Shown here: piece by piece, positions 44,064 to 53,360 of the stretch
How positions within the stretch are numbered: position 1 is the stretch's first letter
Layout of the letters: the number at the start of each line of letters is the position of its first letter
Assembly (NCBI RefSeq): GCF_004803815.1
Contig: NZ_CP012544.1
Coordinates: forward strand, 1,798,001-1,862,000
Source of the DNA: Campylobacter showae
GTDB lineage: Bacteria > Campylobacterota > Campylobacteria > Campylobacterales > Campylobacteraceae
DNA: 64,000 nt
Direction of reading: 5' to 3'
Program-made: the position numbers and the translations under genes
Notes under the pieces: model-generated
The model's input: the letters and a program-made list of their open reading frames with translations, nothing else
Database searches by the model: none
Told to the model about the DNA's origin: nothing

Positions 44064-45385
44064 TTTTCATCCGTTTCGTTGATTTTTTCTATCAAATTTT
44101 GCACGTCCGCGTCCAGCACGCTGCGAAGATCGAGCAAAAATTTGCCATCCTCGATGCGGCCGATCACGAGATTTTTCCTAAATTTAGCCTCGTTTTCGTT
44201 CGCGTTTCCTTTGACGGCTAGCGCGAGGCTAGGTATGCGTTTATTTGGCATAGTGCCGCCGCCTACGAATGTCGTCGTGCGCACGACTTCAAGCGGAGTT
44301 TTTAGCTGCGAGTTTATGAAATTTGCCGTGTTTTCTAGCTCCTCTACGCTTTTATAGAGCTGCTTTACCGTCGTGATAAGCTCAAATTCTCGGTTTGCGT
44401 AGGCTTTGACGCTCTCGGCCAGTAGCGAGATGATCACCTTATCCACGCGCAGCATTCTTAGCAGCTGATTTTTCTTTAGCTTTGCGATGAGCCCCTTTTT
44501 GCCTAGGATTATGCCGCACTGCACGGAGCCAAAGAGCTTATCGCCGCTAAAGCTAACGAGCGAGGCGTCTTTTAGATTTTTTAGATTCGGCTCGTTGCGC
44601 TCTAGACCGTAGGGCAGCTCGCCGTAAAATCCGCCGCCAAGATCAAAATAATCAATGAGATTTCGCTCTCTTGCCAGCGCGCTAAGATCCGGCATCGCCG
44701 CTTCCTCGCTAAAGCCTACGATATCGAAATTTGACCTATGCACCTTTAAGATCAGCTTCGAGTTTTCGTTTATCGCGTCCTCATAGTCGCGCAGGTTGGT
44801 TTTATTCGTCGTGCCCACTTCGCGCAGGATCGCGCCCGAGTTTGCCATGACTTCGGGCACGCGAAAGCTCCCGCCGATCTCGACTAGCTCGCCTCTGCTG
44901 ATGATAGCTTCGCCGCCTTTTGAGAAGGTATTTAGCACCAAAAATACGGCGCTTGCGTTGTTATTTACTATGACGGCGTCCTCAAAGCCAAAAAGCTCCG
45001 CCAGCAGCCCGCCCACGTAGTCGTAGCGGTTTGAGCGGCCGCCCTTTTCGACGCTGTACTCTAAATTTGAATACCCCGTGATCACGGGCTCGGCTCGGCG
45101 TAAAATTTCAGGATCGATCGCGCTGCGGCCGAGATTCGTGTGGATGATGACGCCGGTTGCGTTTATTAGGCTGCGCAGGCTCAAATTTGACGCCTTTTCG
45201 TAGCGCGCGAGCGTGTTTTGGACGATTTCGCCTGGCTCAGGGCAGTTTTTGCCTCCTAAAATTTGAGCGCGCAGGCTCTCTAGCTCGGCCCTGGCGACCT
45301 TAGTCAGCAAGCTCGTGTCAAGCCCGAAAAATCGCTCGTTTTTTATAAATTTATCTATCTGCGGGAGTTTTCGTAGTTCGTTCAA
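44060..45385 (-). CDS. selA: L-seryl-tRNA(Sec) selenium transferase SelA
   Basis: SelA converts seryl-tRNA(Sec) to selenocysteyl-tRNA using selenophosphate and pyridoxal phosphate. The 441-residue protein has LINATGVIIHTNLGRSA near 83, RYDYVGGLLAELFGFEDAVIVNNNA, and VSFSGDKLFGSVQCGI near 277, which holds the cofactor-binding lysine. It is the first gene of the minus-strand sel-dsb set. The opposite-strand ferredoxin gene starts 161 bases away, so the gap likely has divergent promoters. SelD and tRNA-Sec genes are not in the window. Confidence 0.95.
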   Translation of the reverse strand: MNELRKLPQIDKFIKNERFFGLDTSLLTKVARAELESLRAQILGGKNCPEPGEIVQNTLARYEKASNLSLRSLINATGVIIHTNLGRSAIDPEILRRAEPVITGYSNLEYSVEKGGRSNRYDYVGGLLAELFGFEDAVIVNNNASAVFLVLNTFSKGGEAIISRGELVEIGGSFRVPEVMANSGAILREVGTTNKTNLRDYEDAINENSKLILKVHRSNFDIVGFSEEAAMPDLSALARERNLIDYFDLGGGFYGELPYGLERNEPNLKNLKDASLVSFSGDKLFGSVQCGIILGKKGLIAKLKKNQLLRMLRVDKVIISLLAESVKAYANREFELITTVKQLYKSVEELENTANFINSQLKTPLEVVRTTTFVGGGTMPNKRIPSLALAVKGNANENEAKFRKNLVIGRIEDGKFLLDLRSVLDADVQNLIEKINETDEK

Positions 45386-45546
45386 ATTCGCTCCTAGTAA
45401 ATTTGTGTTACCGAGCGCGATTTTAGCATAAATTTGGATAAATCTAATCTTATTAAAAAAAATAAATGTAAAATTTCAGAGCCTATTAATGCCTTTAGTA
45501 TTAAAATGCGCTCAATTTTGATAACGCGTAGCGCGGGGAGAAAATC

Positions 45547-47220
45547 ATGAAAGAATTCGGTTTTTACAACGATTTTGACGAAAATTTGATGCTAAACGAG
45601 CAGATCGAGATAAACGGCGAAGGCGACTACATCGTCTCAAATTCGCCCAAACTAAAGGCAAGCGTCGTAGCGCCGGAGATAAATTTTTATCTAAAAAACA
45701 CCGCAGACTCGGTGCTGGATAAGGCTAAAAACACGCTTTTGCTTTATGAGGCTAGAGCCAGCGCCTTTGACCTAGCGCGCGACATCGACTACGAAAAACC
45801 AGTCGGCAAAAACGTCGTGATCGTTAGCAACGGCGGCCGCGAAAATTTGGCAAATTTGCTTAAGGAAAAAGGCTTTAAAACTATCGAGCTGACGCATTTT
45901 GAGATCAAATTTATCTACGGAGCCGCAGGCGAACTAAGCGTGCTAGTGCTGCGCCCGGACGGCGAGTTTGAGGTAGACTGCGACTTTTTCCTCGTAGAAA
46001 ACGCGCGCGAATACATGCTAAAACAAAGCGGCTGCTACGAGATCGCAGGCAAAAGCGACGAGGAAATCGCCGCGCAGCTAGAGGCGCAAAGCCCGAAATT
46101 TAAATTTAAAAGCCACGTCCACTACGACTCCACGATCTGCCAGTATCACGAGCGCAGACACGAAATCTGCGGCAGATGCGTCGAGGCCTGCCCTACGGTA
46201 GCGATCCTAAAAGAGGACGAGACCAAGCACCTAGTTTTCTCTCACATCGACTGTGTAAACTGCGGCGGCTGCGTGAGCGTCTGCCCTAGCGGCGCGCTTG
46301 ATTACTCGGATATGCCGCGAAACTCTTTTGCCGAGATAGCCAAACTCTACCGCGGCCGGATCGCTCTAGTCGTACCCGCAAAGGCAAATTTAGAAAACTT
46401 AAGCGTAAATTTACCCGCAAACGTGTTGCCTTTTGCCGTGAGCGGTGAGAGATTTTTGAGCGAGACGCATCTGCTTACATTGCTTCAAGAAAGCGGCGCG
46501 CAGGTCGTGATCTACGAGCAAAATATCGGCAAAGGCACCAAAGACGCGGTGGATATTTTAAACCAAATTTATGAGCTTAAATTTCATGAAAAAGCCGTCC
46601 TCGTAGCAGAAAACGAAGACAAGCTAAAAAGCGCCCTATCTCAGGCCAAATTTATCGAAGGCTCGCAGCACTCCGTCACCGAGTACGCTCTGCCAAAGCG
46701 CGAAATTTTCGCCAGACGCCTAGAGTGGCTAGTCGGAGATCAAAATTTAGGCTCCGTTAGCACTACCGAGCTCATCAGATACGGCCGCGTCGAGATAAAC
46801 CGCGACACCTGCACGCTGTGCCTAAGCTGCGTGGGAGCGTGTAACGTCGCCGCCCTAGTCGCGGACAAGGAAACAAACTCCATCGTCTTTAACCCGAGCG
46901 TCTGCACCGCGTGCGGATACTGCGAGCTTAGCTGCGCGGAAAAAGACACGATATTTTTACGCCCCGGCAAGATTGACCTGGAGCCTAGTTTCTTTACCTT
47001 TAGCGAGCTAGCCAGAGACGAGCTTTTCGCCTGTATCGAGTGCGGCAAGGAGTTTGCGACCAAAAAGGCCGTCGAAAAGATCGCCGCGATCATGGCGCCT
47101 AAATTTAACGGCGACAAAGCCAAACTAAAGACGCTTTATTGCTGCTCGGACTGCAAAGCCAAAGTGATGGTAAAAGCGCAAATGGATCAAATGAAAGAAG
47201 AGGTTTTAAATGGACAATAA
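45547..47220 (+). CDS. Polyferredoxin-like 4Fe-4S protein of the fdh locus
   Basis: The 557-residue cytoplasmic protein has four ferredoxin motifs: CGRCVEACP and CVNCGGCVSVCP near residue 215-250, then CTLCLSCVGAC and CTACGYCELSC near 425-460. A CIECGKEF and CCSDC pair at the end looks like a zinc ribbon. Related genes accompany formate dehydrogenase clusters in Campylobacterota. A role in electron supply during cofactor or complex assembly is possible but unproven. It overlaps the TorD-like gene by 11 bases. Confidence 0.85.
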   Translation: MKEFGFYNDFDENLMLNEQIEINGEGDYIVSNSPKLKASVVAPEINFYLKNTADSVLDKAKNTLLLYEARASAFDLARDIDYEKPVGKNVVIVSNGGRENLANLLKEKGFKTIELTHFEIKFIYGAAGELSVLVLRPDGEFEVDCDFFLVENAREYMLKQSGCYEIAGKSDEEIAAQLEAQSPKFKFKSHVHYDSTICQYHERRHEICGRCVEACPTVAILKEDETKHLVFSHIDCVNCGGCVSVCPSGALDYSDMPRNSFAEIAKLYRGRIALVVPAKANLENLSVNLPANVLPFAVSGERFLSETHLLTLLQESGAQVVIYEQNIGKGTKDAVDILNQIYELKFHEKAVLVAENEDKLKSALSQAKFIEGSQHSVTEYALPKREIFARRLEWLVGDQNLGSVSTTELIRYGRVEINRDTCTLCLSCVGACNVAALVADKETNSIVFNPSVCTACGYCELSCAEKDTIFLRPGKIDLEPSFFTFSELARDELFACIECGKEFATKKAVEKIAAIMAPKFNGDKAKLKTLYCCSDCKAKVMVKAQMDQMKEEVLNGQ

Positions 47221-47929
47221 CTTAACCAAGGCGCGCGCGTATTTTTACGAGTTTTTGGCCTATCCGCTGTTTTTTCACGAGCACGGCGGCAAATTTGACC
47301 GCTGGCGCGAGCAGCTAGCCTACCTGGCTACTAGTCCAGTTACGCCTGCGAGCGAGGCTGCGTTTGCAAATTTGGCCAAATTTGACTTTGAGAAATTCGC
47401 CAGGGAGCAAAACGACGTACTTTTTGACTTTTCTTACTCAAATATCCCGCTAAACGCCTCGTTTTACGAGGACGGACGCGACGACGGCGCGGCTAGGCTA
47501 CGCGTGATCGAGTGCCTGAAGCTAAGCCCGTACCGCAGAGACAAAGACGTCTGCAAGGACAGCGAGGACTACGTCGGATTTATATTTTTAGCCACGGCGA
47601 CCTTTTTGCGCGACGAAGTAGCGGGCGCGGCAAATATCAGCAGCAAGCTATTTACGGACGTTACGAATAAATTTATAGATGAATTTATCAAATTTTTATC
47701 CGCTCACAAAAATGCAGACTTTTTCGCCTCTTACGCGGTTATCTTGCGCGATTTTATCGATCTTGAGCGCGCGGTGCTAGGCGTAGAAGCCCCTCCTGCG
47801 CCGATCGGTGACAGCGCGGCGGTAGCCTCGATGAAAAAAGAGCCGTTTCAAAGCAAGATGCCTACGGCCAAAACAAAACTCCGCTGGGAGGAGTTCTCGC
47901 CCGTCATCTCGCAAGAGTTTGACGACTGA
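47210..47929 (+). CDS. TorD/DmsD family molybdoenzyme chaperone
   Basis: The 239-residue, mostly helical protein opens NLTKARAYFYEFLAYPLFF and has the ERVxxFL-like and DLERAVL elements of the TorD/NarJ superfamily. Such chaperones bind Tat signal peptides and hold the apoenzyme until the molybdenum cofactor is inserted. In this locus the partner should be FdhA. Its start lies inside the ferredoxin gene's end, indicating coupling. Confidence 0.82.
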   Translation: MDNNLTKARAYFYEFLAYPLFFHEHGGKFDRWREQLAYLATSPVTPASEAAFANLAKFDFEKFAREQNDVLFDFSYSNIPLNASFYEDGRDDGAARLRVIECLKLSPYRRDKDVCKDSEDYVGFIFLATATFLRDEVAGAANISSKLFTDVTNKFIDEFIKFLSAHKNADFFASYAVILRDFIDLERAVLGVEAPPAPIGDSAAVASMKKEPFQSKMPTAKTKLRWEEFSPVISQEFDD

Positions 47930-48193
47930 GGACTACGCGCTTAAATTTGCTTGCTAGGCTCGTGCCGGCAGGCAAATTTAACTTGCCCGAGTCGCCCGCG
48001 CGGCCGTCTCTCGTCAAATTTGCGCTTTAAATTTGACGAGATAAACCCGTCCGTTTTCGGTGCGATTTTTTAGCATCTTTAACCCGCCCAAATTTACTCC
48101 CGCATTTTCCAAATTTCCCTTCCAATTTCACTCAAATTTAACCGCCCTTTGGCTAAGATTTCGCAAATTTAGTCATGAGCAAAAGGATCAAAT

Positions 48194-49570
48194 TTGCAAA
48201 GCTTTTTTAAATTTATATTCACACTCGCAGCCTTTGCCGCTATCCTCTTTTATCTTTCGTTTTTGGGAGTTAAATTTGATAAATTTGGATCAGGCTCTAT
48301 GCCGACAGGTTTTACCGTCACTCCCGATACTAAAATAGACCCAAACTCCGAGCTAGCTAAATACGTAACGCAAGAGGAGATAGAGGCGTTTGGATTCGGT
48401 TCGTCCGATATAGTTTGCGATAAAGAGAAAAACGCTACGCTCGTGCCTTTAAGGGCCGCTCTTGATAGAAAAGATACCGATTTCGTAGTTAAATTTATAA
48501 AAGACAACAACCTAAGCGTAGACGTAGAGATGAGAGATAAAAGAACCCCGCTGATGTACAGCTCTTTTAGAAACGACGTAAATACCTCTAGTGCTCTAAT
48601 AAATTTAGGAGCTGACATAAGGGCTAAGGATAGATTCGGCTTATCTCCTATGGCTTACGCCATTATGTTAAACTCCCTTGATACCGCCAAAATACTACTA
48701 GAAAAAGGGGTTAAATTTGAAGAGGTGGAGTATTTATCGCCGCATATTTATACAAACAGATACTATGATTCTTCCAGATTTGAATCCATAATCATAAACG
48801 GCGAGAATAACATAACAATACGCTACAAATACGATCAGGGGCGTCCAGAGACGGATCTAAATAATCCGCAATGCGTAGAGTCGAGCACTAGATATAAATC
48901 AGACCCGTTTTTCTACGTAGTAAATAGAAATCTGCCTCAGATGGCAGAACTAATGCTAAGCACGGGGTATAAACCTAGAGAGTTTAAAATGGGAAGCGGA
49001 CTACAAGGCATAAAAGATGAAGAGAAAAATAGACCGTTAAAACTAAGCGGCTGGGCATATCTAGGTAACTACGAAAACTACGAACCTATGCTTGAGGTAT
49101 TTATAAAATACGACCTCCCTAATGCTCCTACTAAGGATCAGCTAAAGGAGGCGTATAAAGCGTGCTATGATAACTTAAAATCTTTTACGGAAGCAAAAGA
49201 AAAATACATCTATGGAATGAATCAAGGTAGAGACAAAGAGGCTGAGGAAAAGATACAAAGAACGAATAAAAAATACAAATACGCCCCCTATCAACATATA
49301 TATCAAGACGGTCTTTTGCAATACAAACCAAAGCCGATAGATACAAAAATGATAGAAACATTTGATAAGACGATAAATTCTTACTTTAAACACTGCCCCG
49401 ACGAAAATGCAACGTTTAAAGACGCTAGAGCTTTTATAAAATGGGCAAATGAAGAGAGAAGGCAATATAAAATAGAAGCATTTATAGATAAATACGAAAA
49501 TGACCCAACCAAGGTGATTTACGTAGATAGTAACCGAAGTAAATCCAGCTCAAGCTCAAATTTGAAGTAA
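48194..49570 (+). CDS. Membrane-anchored ankyrin-repeat protein
   Basis: The 458-residue product has one N-terminal hydrophobic segment (FFKFIFTLAAFAAILFYLSF), so it is anchored or secreted, then about four ankyrin-like repeats between residues 80 and 190 (KRTPLMYSSFRNDVN, FGLSPMAYAIMLNSLDTAKILL) and a long Lys/Tyr-rich C-terminal region ending in a Ser tract. The start is a TTG with AGGAT before it. The gene is more AT-rich than its neighbours from about 48500 onwards. Function is unknown. Confidence 0.7.
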   Translation: MQSFFKFIFTLAAFAAILFYLSFLGVKFDKFGSGSMPTGFTVTPDTKIDPNSELAKYVTQEEIEAFGFGSSDIVCDKEKNATLVPLRAALDRKDTDFVVKFIKDNNLSVDVEMRDKRTPLMYSSFRNDVNTSSALINLGADIRAKDRFGLSPMAYAIMLNSLDTAKILLEKGVKFEEVEYLSPHIYTNRYYDSSRFESIIINGENNITIRYKYDQGRPETDLNNPQCVESSTRYKSDPFFYVVNRNLPQMAELMLSTGYKPREFKMGSGLQGIKDEEKNRPLKLSGWAYLGNYENYEPMLEVFIKYDLPNAPTKDQLKEAYKACYDNLKSFTEAKEKYIYGMNQGRDKEAEEKIQRTNKKYKYAPYQHIYQDGLLQYKPKPIDTKMIETFDKTINSYFKHCPDENATFKDARAFIKWANEERRQYKIEAFIDKYENDPTKVIYVDSNRSKSSSSSNLK

Positions 49571-49859
49571 AATAATCTAGCCGCAAAGACGAAGCCAAAA
49601 TATAAATTCGGTCGAATGAAATTTGAGCTCGCGGCGGCGTAAATTTAAGCGGGCAAATTTGATGAGAACCGACGTAAATTTGCCCGCTAAATTTCAAATT
49701 TGACTGAATCTTGTTAGCTTCTAAAAAATGCGTCGCTTAAAGTGATTAAAATTTAGCGTTGCGCGGCGGTTAGGCTTTAAACTACCGCATTTAAAGCGAC
49801 CGCGAAAACCGCCCGAGATAAAGGCAAATTTAAAACGGCGCGTTAGAGTAAATTTGCGC

Positions 49860-50558
49860 CTAACGCTCGCCTCGTGCCAAAAGCTTTGCCGTGCGTCCGT
49901 TTTTTCGCACTTCTTTGAAAAATATCCGCAGCGCCTTTTGCTCCTTTGCGCCGATTTCGTAGCTGATAAATTTGAGATACCATTTGATATCGTCTGCGCT
50001 GATGCCCCTAGTTTGGGCGTATTTGGCGAGGATATAGTTTGGGATTTTGACATTTGCTCGCAAAAACTCGCGCGCCAGCCGCTCATACGCGCCACGCCCC
50101 TTCACGCAGGAAAATCGCCCGAAAACAAACGGCAAGCCCGTCCGCTCGCGCCACGCCCGCCCAAGGTCGTAAAACGCCTCCTCACCATCCCGCAGATACG
50201 CCTTTAGCGCGCGGTCGCCGATGAGCACCTCGCCCTCAAGCCCCAGTAATTCGGCTAACGCGTTTGAGCTCGCAGACGCGGGGTCGGGACGCGCGGAGGT
50301 GCCCTTTCGCACGAGCACGCTTTTGACGTCACCTTTTGCGACGATGCCCAGGCTCACTTTTTTATAGCGTTTTTTGCGGCTTTCGATGCTTGAGACCACG
50401 GCGGCGTCGATCCTGCGGCAGCACAGATCGCGGTTTAGTTTGCTTGGCACGCCCTTTTTAAATTCGATGATTTTTTTATCCTGCGAGCTTAGGCGCGAGC
50501 GCTTTAAAAATACGTGAAAAGGAAGCAAATTTAGATAATCAATCTTGCCAAAAATCAT
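49860..50558 (-). CDS. mqnA: Chorismate dehydratase MqnA (futalosine pathway)
   Basis: MqnA removes water from chorismate in the first step of the futalosine route to menaquinone, which Campylobacter uses. The 232-residue protein starts IFGKIDYLNLLPFHVFLK and has VSSIESRKKRYK, VLIGDRAL near 127 and FYDLGRAWRERTGLPFVFG near 150, all typical of the family. GGAG lies before the ATG. The downstream part is slightly basic, which is unremarkable. Confidence 0.9.
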   Translation of the reverse strand: MIFGKIDYLNLLPFHVFLKRSRLSSQDKKIIEFKKGVPSKLNRDLCCRRIDAAVVSSIESRKKRYKKVSLGIVAKGDVKSVLVRKGTSARPDPASASSNALAELLGLEGEVLIGDRALKAYLRDGEEAFYDLGRAWRERTGLPFVFGRFSCVKGRGAYERLAREFLRANVKIPNYILAKYAQTRGISADDIKWYLKFISYEIGAKEQKALRIFFKEVRKNGRTAKLLARGER

Positions 50559-50976
50559 AAAAACTCCGAATTTATAAGGATTTGCGCCGTTTTAAAACGA
50601 GCCAAATTTAAAGCCAAATCCTAATGCGTAAAAATTTCATAAAACCAAAATCGTCGCCCACGGCAAAAGATACGGTCGTGAGCTTTGCTGCGATAACGCA
50701 AATTTGACCAAATCTCGCCGTAAAATACGCCCGCACCAAAGCAAAGTACGATAAAGGTGCGGGTCTGGGCCGTCAGGAAAAACAAAAAACTAGCTCGCCC
50801 CGCAAAGGACTATGGCGCAAAACCAGCAAAATCTCCGCGATACGCCGAGTCGCTCACATTGTTTGGGCGCCTAAGCTGACATTTTGTGCGGTTAAATTTG
50901 AAAAAGCGGCGACTCCGCACGGGAAATCGCCGCTAGCAGTGCAAATTTTAGCCCAGGGCCGAGCTATTTTGCTTCG
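50559..50976. repeat. Intergenic region with GGTGCGGGTCT repeat copy e
   Basis: A forward AAAGGTGCGGGTCTGGG lies at 50754-50770. The rest, between mqnA and the quinone reductase gene, is mixed-composition DNA with no gene, hairpin terminator or RNA that I can support. Confidence 0.55.
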
Positions 50977-51525
50977 TTAAATTTGATATTCGTGCTCTTC
51001 AAGCTCGTCGTTTAAGAGCTTCGTAAATCTCGCCGCATGCGCCTCTATCGCGCTATCAGGCACACCCGGCTCCACGCCGCAGCTAGCGAAAATCCGTCCG
51101 TAAACGAGCTCGCAAAAGTCCGCGCAGCACTGAAGCGGCAGCAAAATCTCGTTTAGGCTAAATTTGATCGCGCCGTGCTTGGAGTATTCGCCTAGCCCGC
51201 CGCCCGCGCTCACGGCGATTTGCAGCTGTTTGCCCGCGATCTTCGCGCCCTCGCCGTAGGCAAAGCCGCGGCTAAGCACGTAGTCGATGTATGCCTTTAG
51301 CATGGAGGGCACGTTAAAGCCCATCATTGGGAATAAAAACACGATGCGATCCGCGCGCAAAAACGCCTCCTGCTCGGCTGCGACGTCGATTTTTAGGGCG
51401 TCGGTGCCATAAAGTCCCTCTAGGTGGCGAACCTCGGCACCTGCGCTTTTTGCGGCGTTTGCCAGTGCCTTGTTTAGGCGAGAGGCGGCGAAATTTGGGT
51501 GAGATAAAACTACTAGCGTTTTCAT
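50977..51525 (-). CDS. NAD(P)H-dependent flavodoxin-fold oxidoreductase (KefF/MdaB-like)
   Basis: The 182-residue protein begins KTLVVLSHPNFAASRLNKAL, a flavodoxin-fold FMN-binding start, with FLFPMMGFNVPSMLKAYIDYVLSRGFAY near 70 and VSAGGGLGEYSKHG near 108, matching the NAD(P)H:quinone oxidoreductase family. It likely reduces quinones by two electrons. GGAGCC precedes the ATG. It stands alone. Confidence 0.88.
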   Translation of the reverse strand: MKTLVVLSHPNFAASRLNKALANAAKSAGAEVRHLEGLYGTDALKIDVAAEQEAFLRADRIVFLFPMMGFNVPSMLKAYIDYVLSRGFAYGEGAKIAGKQLQIAVSAGGGLGEYSKHGAIKFSLNEILLPLQCCADFCELVYGRIFASCGVEPGVPDSAIEAHAARFTKLLNDELEEHEYQI

Positions 51526-51783
51526 TTTGGCTCCTTTTTTGATAAATTTTAGAGCATTTGCGCTTTTGGGACGTTAAATTTAAGCTGATTAAATTTGCTG
51601 ATTTTTAAACTCTCCTCAAACCGCAAAAGTCTTATTTTTGAGAAATTATATCATCAAAAGCCTAAAAACGGGTTAAGGCGAGCGGCTAAATTTTAACTAG
51701 TAAGACACTAGATGGTACGGCCGTAAATTCTCGCTCAAATTTATCTGCAAAATCCCCAATCATCTAAGCCGTCAAATTTGCCC

Positions 51784-52233
51784 TCACTTAAAAATATCAA
51801 GGTTCAAATTTAATTCGTCTATGATAGATAAAAGCTCTGAAATTTCCTTTTTTATCTGCTTTACCTCATAAAGGCTAGGCGGTAGCGAAAAGAGAGTTGT
51901 TTCAAATCTATTTTCCGCTCCGTTTAAAAATAGGTAAAATTTGTCGTCCATAAATGCCGCGCTCACCCCCATATCTCCCGCAAATTTTTCCTTTAGCTCG
52001 TACAAACGTCTCATAAACGTAGGCGTCAAAAGATATCTCGCCCCTACTTTGTCATCCGTAAAAACTCTAAATTCATCGTTAAAAAGAGTATCGTCCATCT
52101 GCTCTTTTTCGCCTAAAAATTTAGTATTTAGCGTACGGCTCGCCACTATCGTTTGACCGTTAAATTTCTTGTAAAACTCACAGACCAAGACCGAGCCGCT
52201 AAAAGGTTGTGTGTATTTCATTGCTTCCCACAT
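51784..52233 (-). pseudogene. DUF3137-like C-terminal fragment
   Basis: The 149-residue frame reads FSGSVLVCEFYKKFNGQTIV, then NDEFRVFTDDKVGARYLLTP and FMDDKFYLFLNG, which fit the C-terminal half of DUF3137 proteins, normally about 300 residues with N-terminal membrane helices. Those helices are absent, and the 203 bases upstream contain a dispersed repeat instead. The likely history is a 5' deletion; a functional short protein cannot be excluded. Confidence 0.5.
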
Positions 52234-52331
52234 AAAACTATCACTCAGAAAGTGAAAGCCTATCGTAGCTTATGGTATCCATGACTTCGTGAGATTAAAT
52301 TTGATATCGTTTGGAGATAAATTTATGCCGT

Positions 52332-52349
52332 AAAGGTGCGGGTCTTGGC
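52332..52349 (+). repeat. GGTGCGGGTCT dispersed repeat, copy f
   Basis: AAAGGTGCGGGTCTTGG lies in the 203-base gap between the DUF3137-like fragment and the PpiC gene terminator. Confidence 0.65.
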
Positions 52350-52390
52350 GAGTAAGCAACTAAATTTAAAAAATCGGTCAAATTTGACCG

Positions 52391-52428
52391 AAAATAAAAG
52401 AATTTAAGCCGAGTAAAATCGGCTTAAA
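52391..52428 (-). terminator. Rho-independent terminator of the PpiC gene
   Basis: TTTAAGCCGA (52403-52412) pairs perfectly with TCGGCTTAAA (52419-52428) around a six-base loop. On the minus strand the stem is followed by TTCTTTTATTTTC. It starts nine bases past the stop codon. Confidence 0.88.
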
Positions 52429-52436
52429 ATTTGAGT

Positions 52437-53273
52437 TTAGCGTAGATATTTGACGTTAGCTTTGGCGCGGAGTTTGTTGAAGTATTCGCCGATGACGCGG
52501 TCTTGCTCGAGTTTATAAAGCGCGTTCATCGCCTCGTCTCTGACCTCGTCAAATTCAGGCATCGTTTGCCCCTTTTTAGACGCTACGTAAAACATCTCAA
52601 AGCCCTGGGGAGTCTGGAAAATTTGCGTGAAAGTGCCGTCCGCGGTCTGCTGAAATATCGTTCGTAGTTGAGGCGGGATCTGCTCGCTTTTTAGATCCAG
52701 CACGTCCATGTGCACGCTGTGGTTGGTGTTCATCGGGGAGCTGTGTCTGGCGGCCTCCAAAAGCTGCATCGAAGGCGCCACGTATCTAGTCACGCTCACG
52801 TCGGTAAAGTGCGCGAAAAGGTCGCGATTTTGCTCGAAATACGCTCTCGCGGCGTTTTCTGAAATGTTGATTTTAGCCTCGGCAAATATGCTTTGATATA
52901 GCTTTTCTTGTTTTATGGTTTTTGCGACGTCGTCTTTAAACTGCGCGTAGTCTCCGCCCTTTGATAGTACGGCCGAGCGCAGATCGGAGGCGCTCATACC
53001 GCTCTCGCTTGCGATCTTTTGCAGCCTTTGATTTAGCTCGTAGTCGCTGGCTTCGATTTTTAGGTTTTTGATCTGCGCGGTTTCGAGTCTATCGCGGATC
53101 AGTAAATTTAGCGCGTTTGCTTCGCTTGTTTGTAGCTGCGCGGCGGCTTTGCGTACTTCGTTTACGGTGATGGGTTCGTTTTCGATGATGACGGCTATGC
53201 CGTTTGAGATCTGGCTCGCGTTAGCCATACAAAAACTGAGAAAAAACGCGGCGAATGAGATCTTTTTTAACAT
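52437..53273 (-). CDS. SurA/PpiC-type periplasmic peptidyl-prolyl isomerase
   Basis: The 278-residue protein has a signal peptide (FAAFFLSFCMANA), a helical SurA-like N-terminal region (ITVNEVRKAAAQLQTSEANALN), and a parvulin domain with DVSVTRYVAPS, DLKSEQIPPQLRTIF and QTPQGFEMFYVASKKG. It corresponds to the chaperone gene next to gltX in C. jejuni (Cj1289). It assists folding of outer-membrane proteins in the periplasm. The gene is divergent from gltX. Confidence 0.87.
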   Translation of the reverse strand: MLKKISFAAFFLSFCMANASQISNGIAVIIENEPITVNEVRKAAAQLQTSEANALNLLIRDRLETAQIKNLKIEASDYELNQRLQKIASESGMSASDLRSAVLSKGGDYAQFKDDVAKTIKQEKLYQSIFAEAKINISENAARAYFEQNRDLFAHFTDVSVTRYVAPSMQLLEAARHSSPMNTNHSVHMDVLDLKSEQIPPQLRTIFQQTADGTFTQIFQTPQGFEMFYVASKKGQTMPEFDEVRDEAMNALYKLEQDRVIGEYFNKLRAKANVKYLR

Positions 53274-53360
53274 ATAAAACCTTTGTTTAAGTCTAAAGTA
53301 AATATAATTTGAGCATTATAACATTTTAAATTTAAGCGCAAGCTATAAAGGTAAAATTTA

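Noticed and set aside
41142-45546. tRNA-Sec or selD gene near selA/selB
   Set aside because: I looked through the intergenic stretches for a long tRNA and for a SelD-like frame and found neither.
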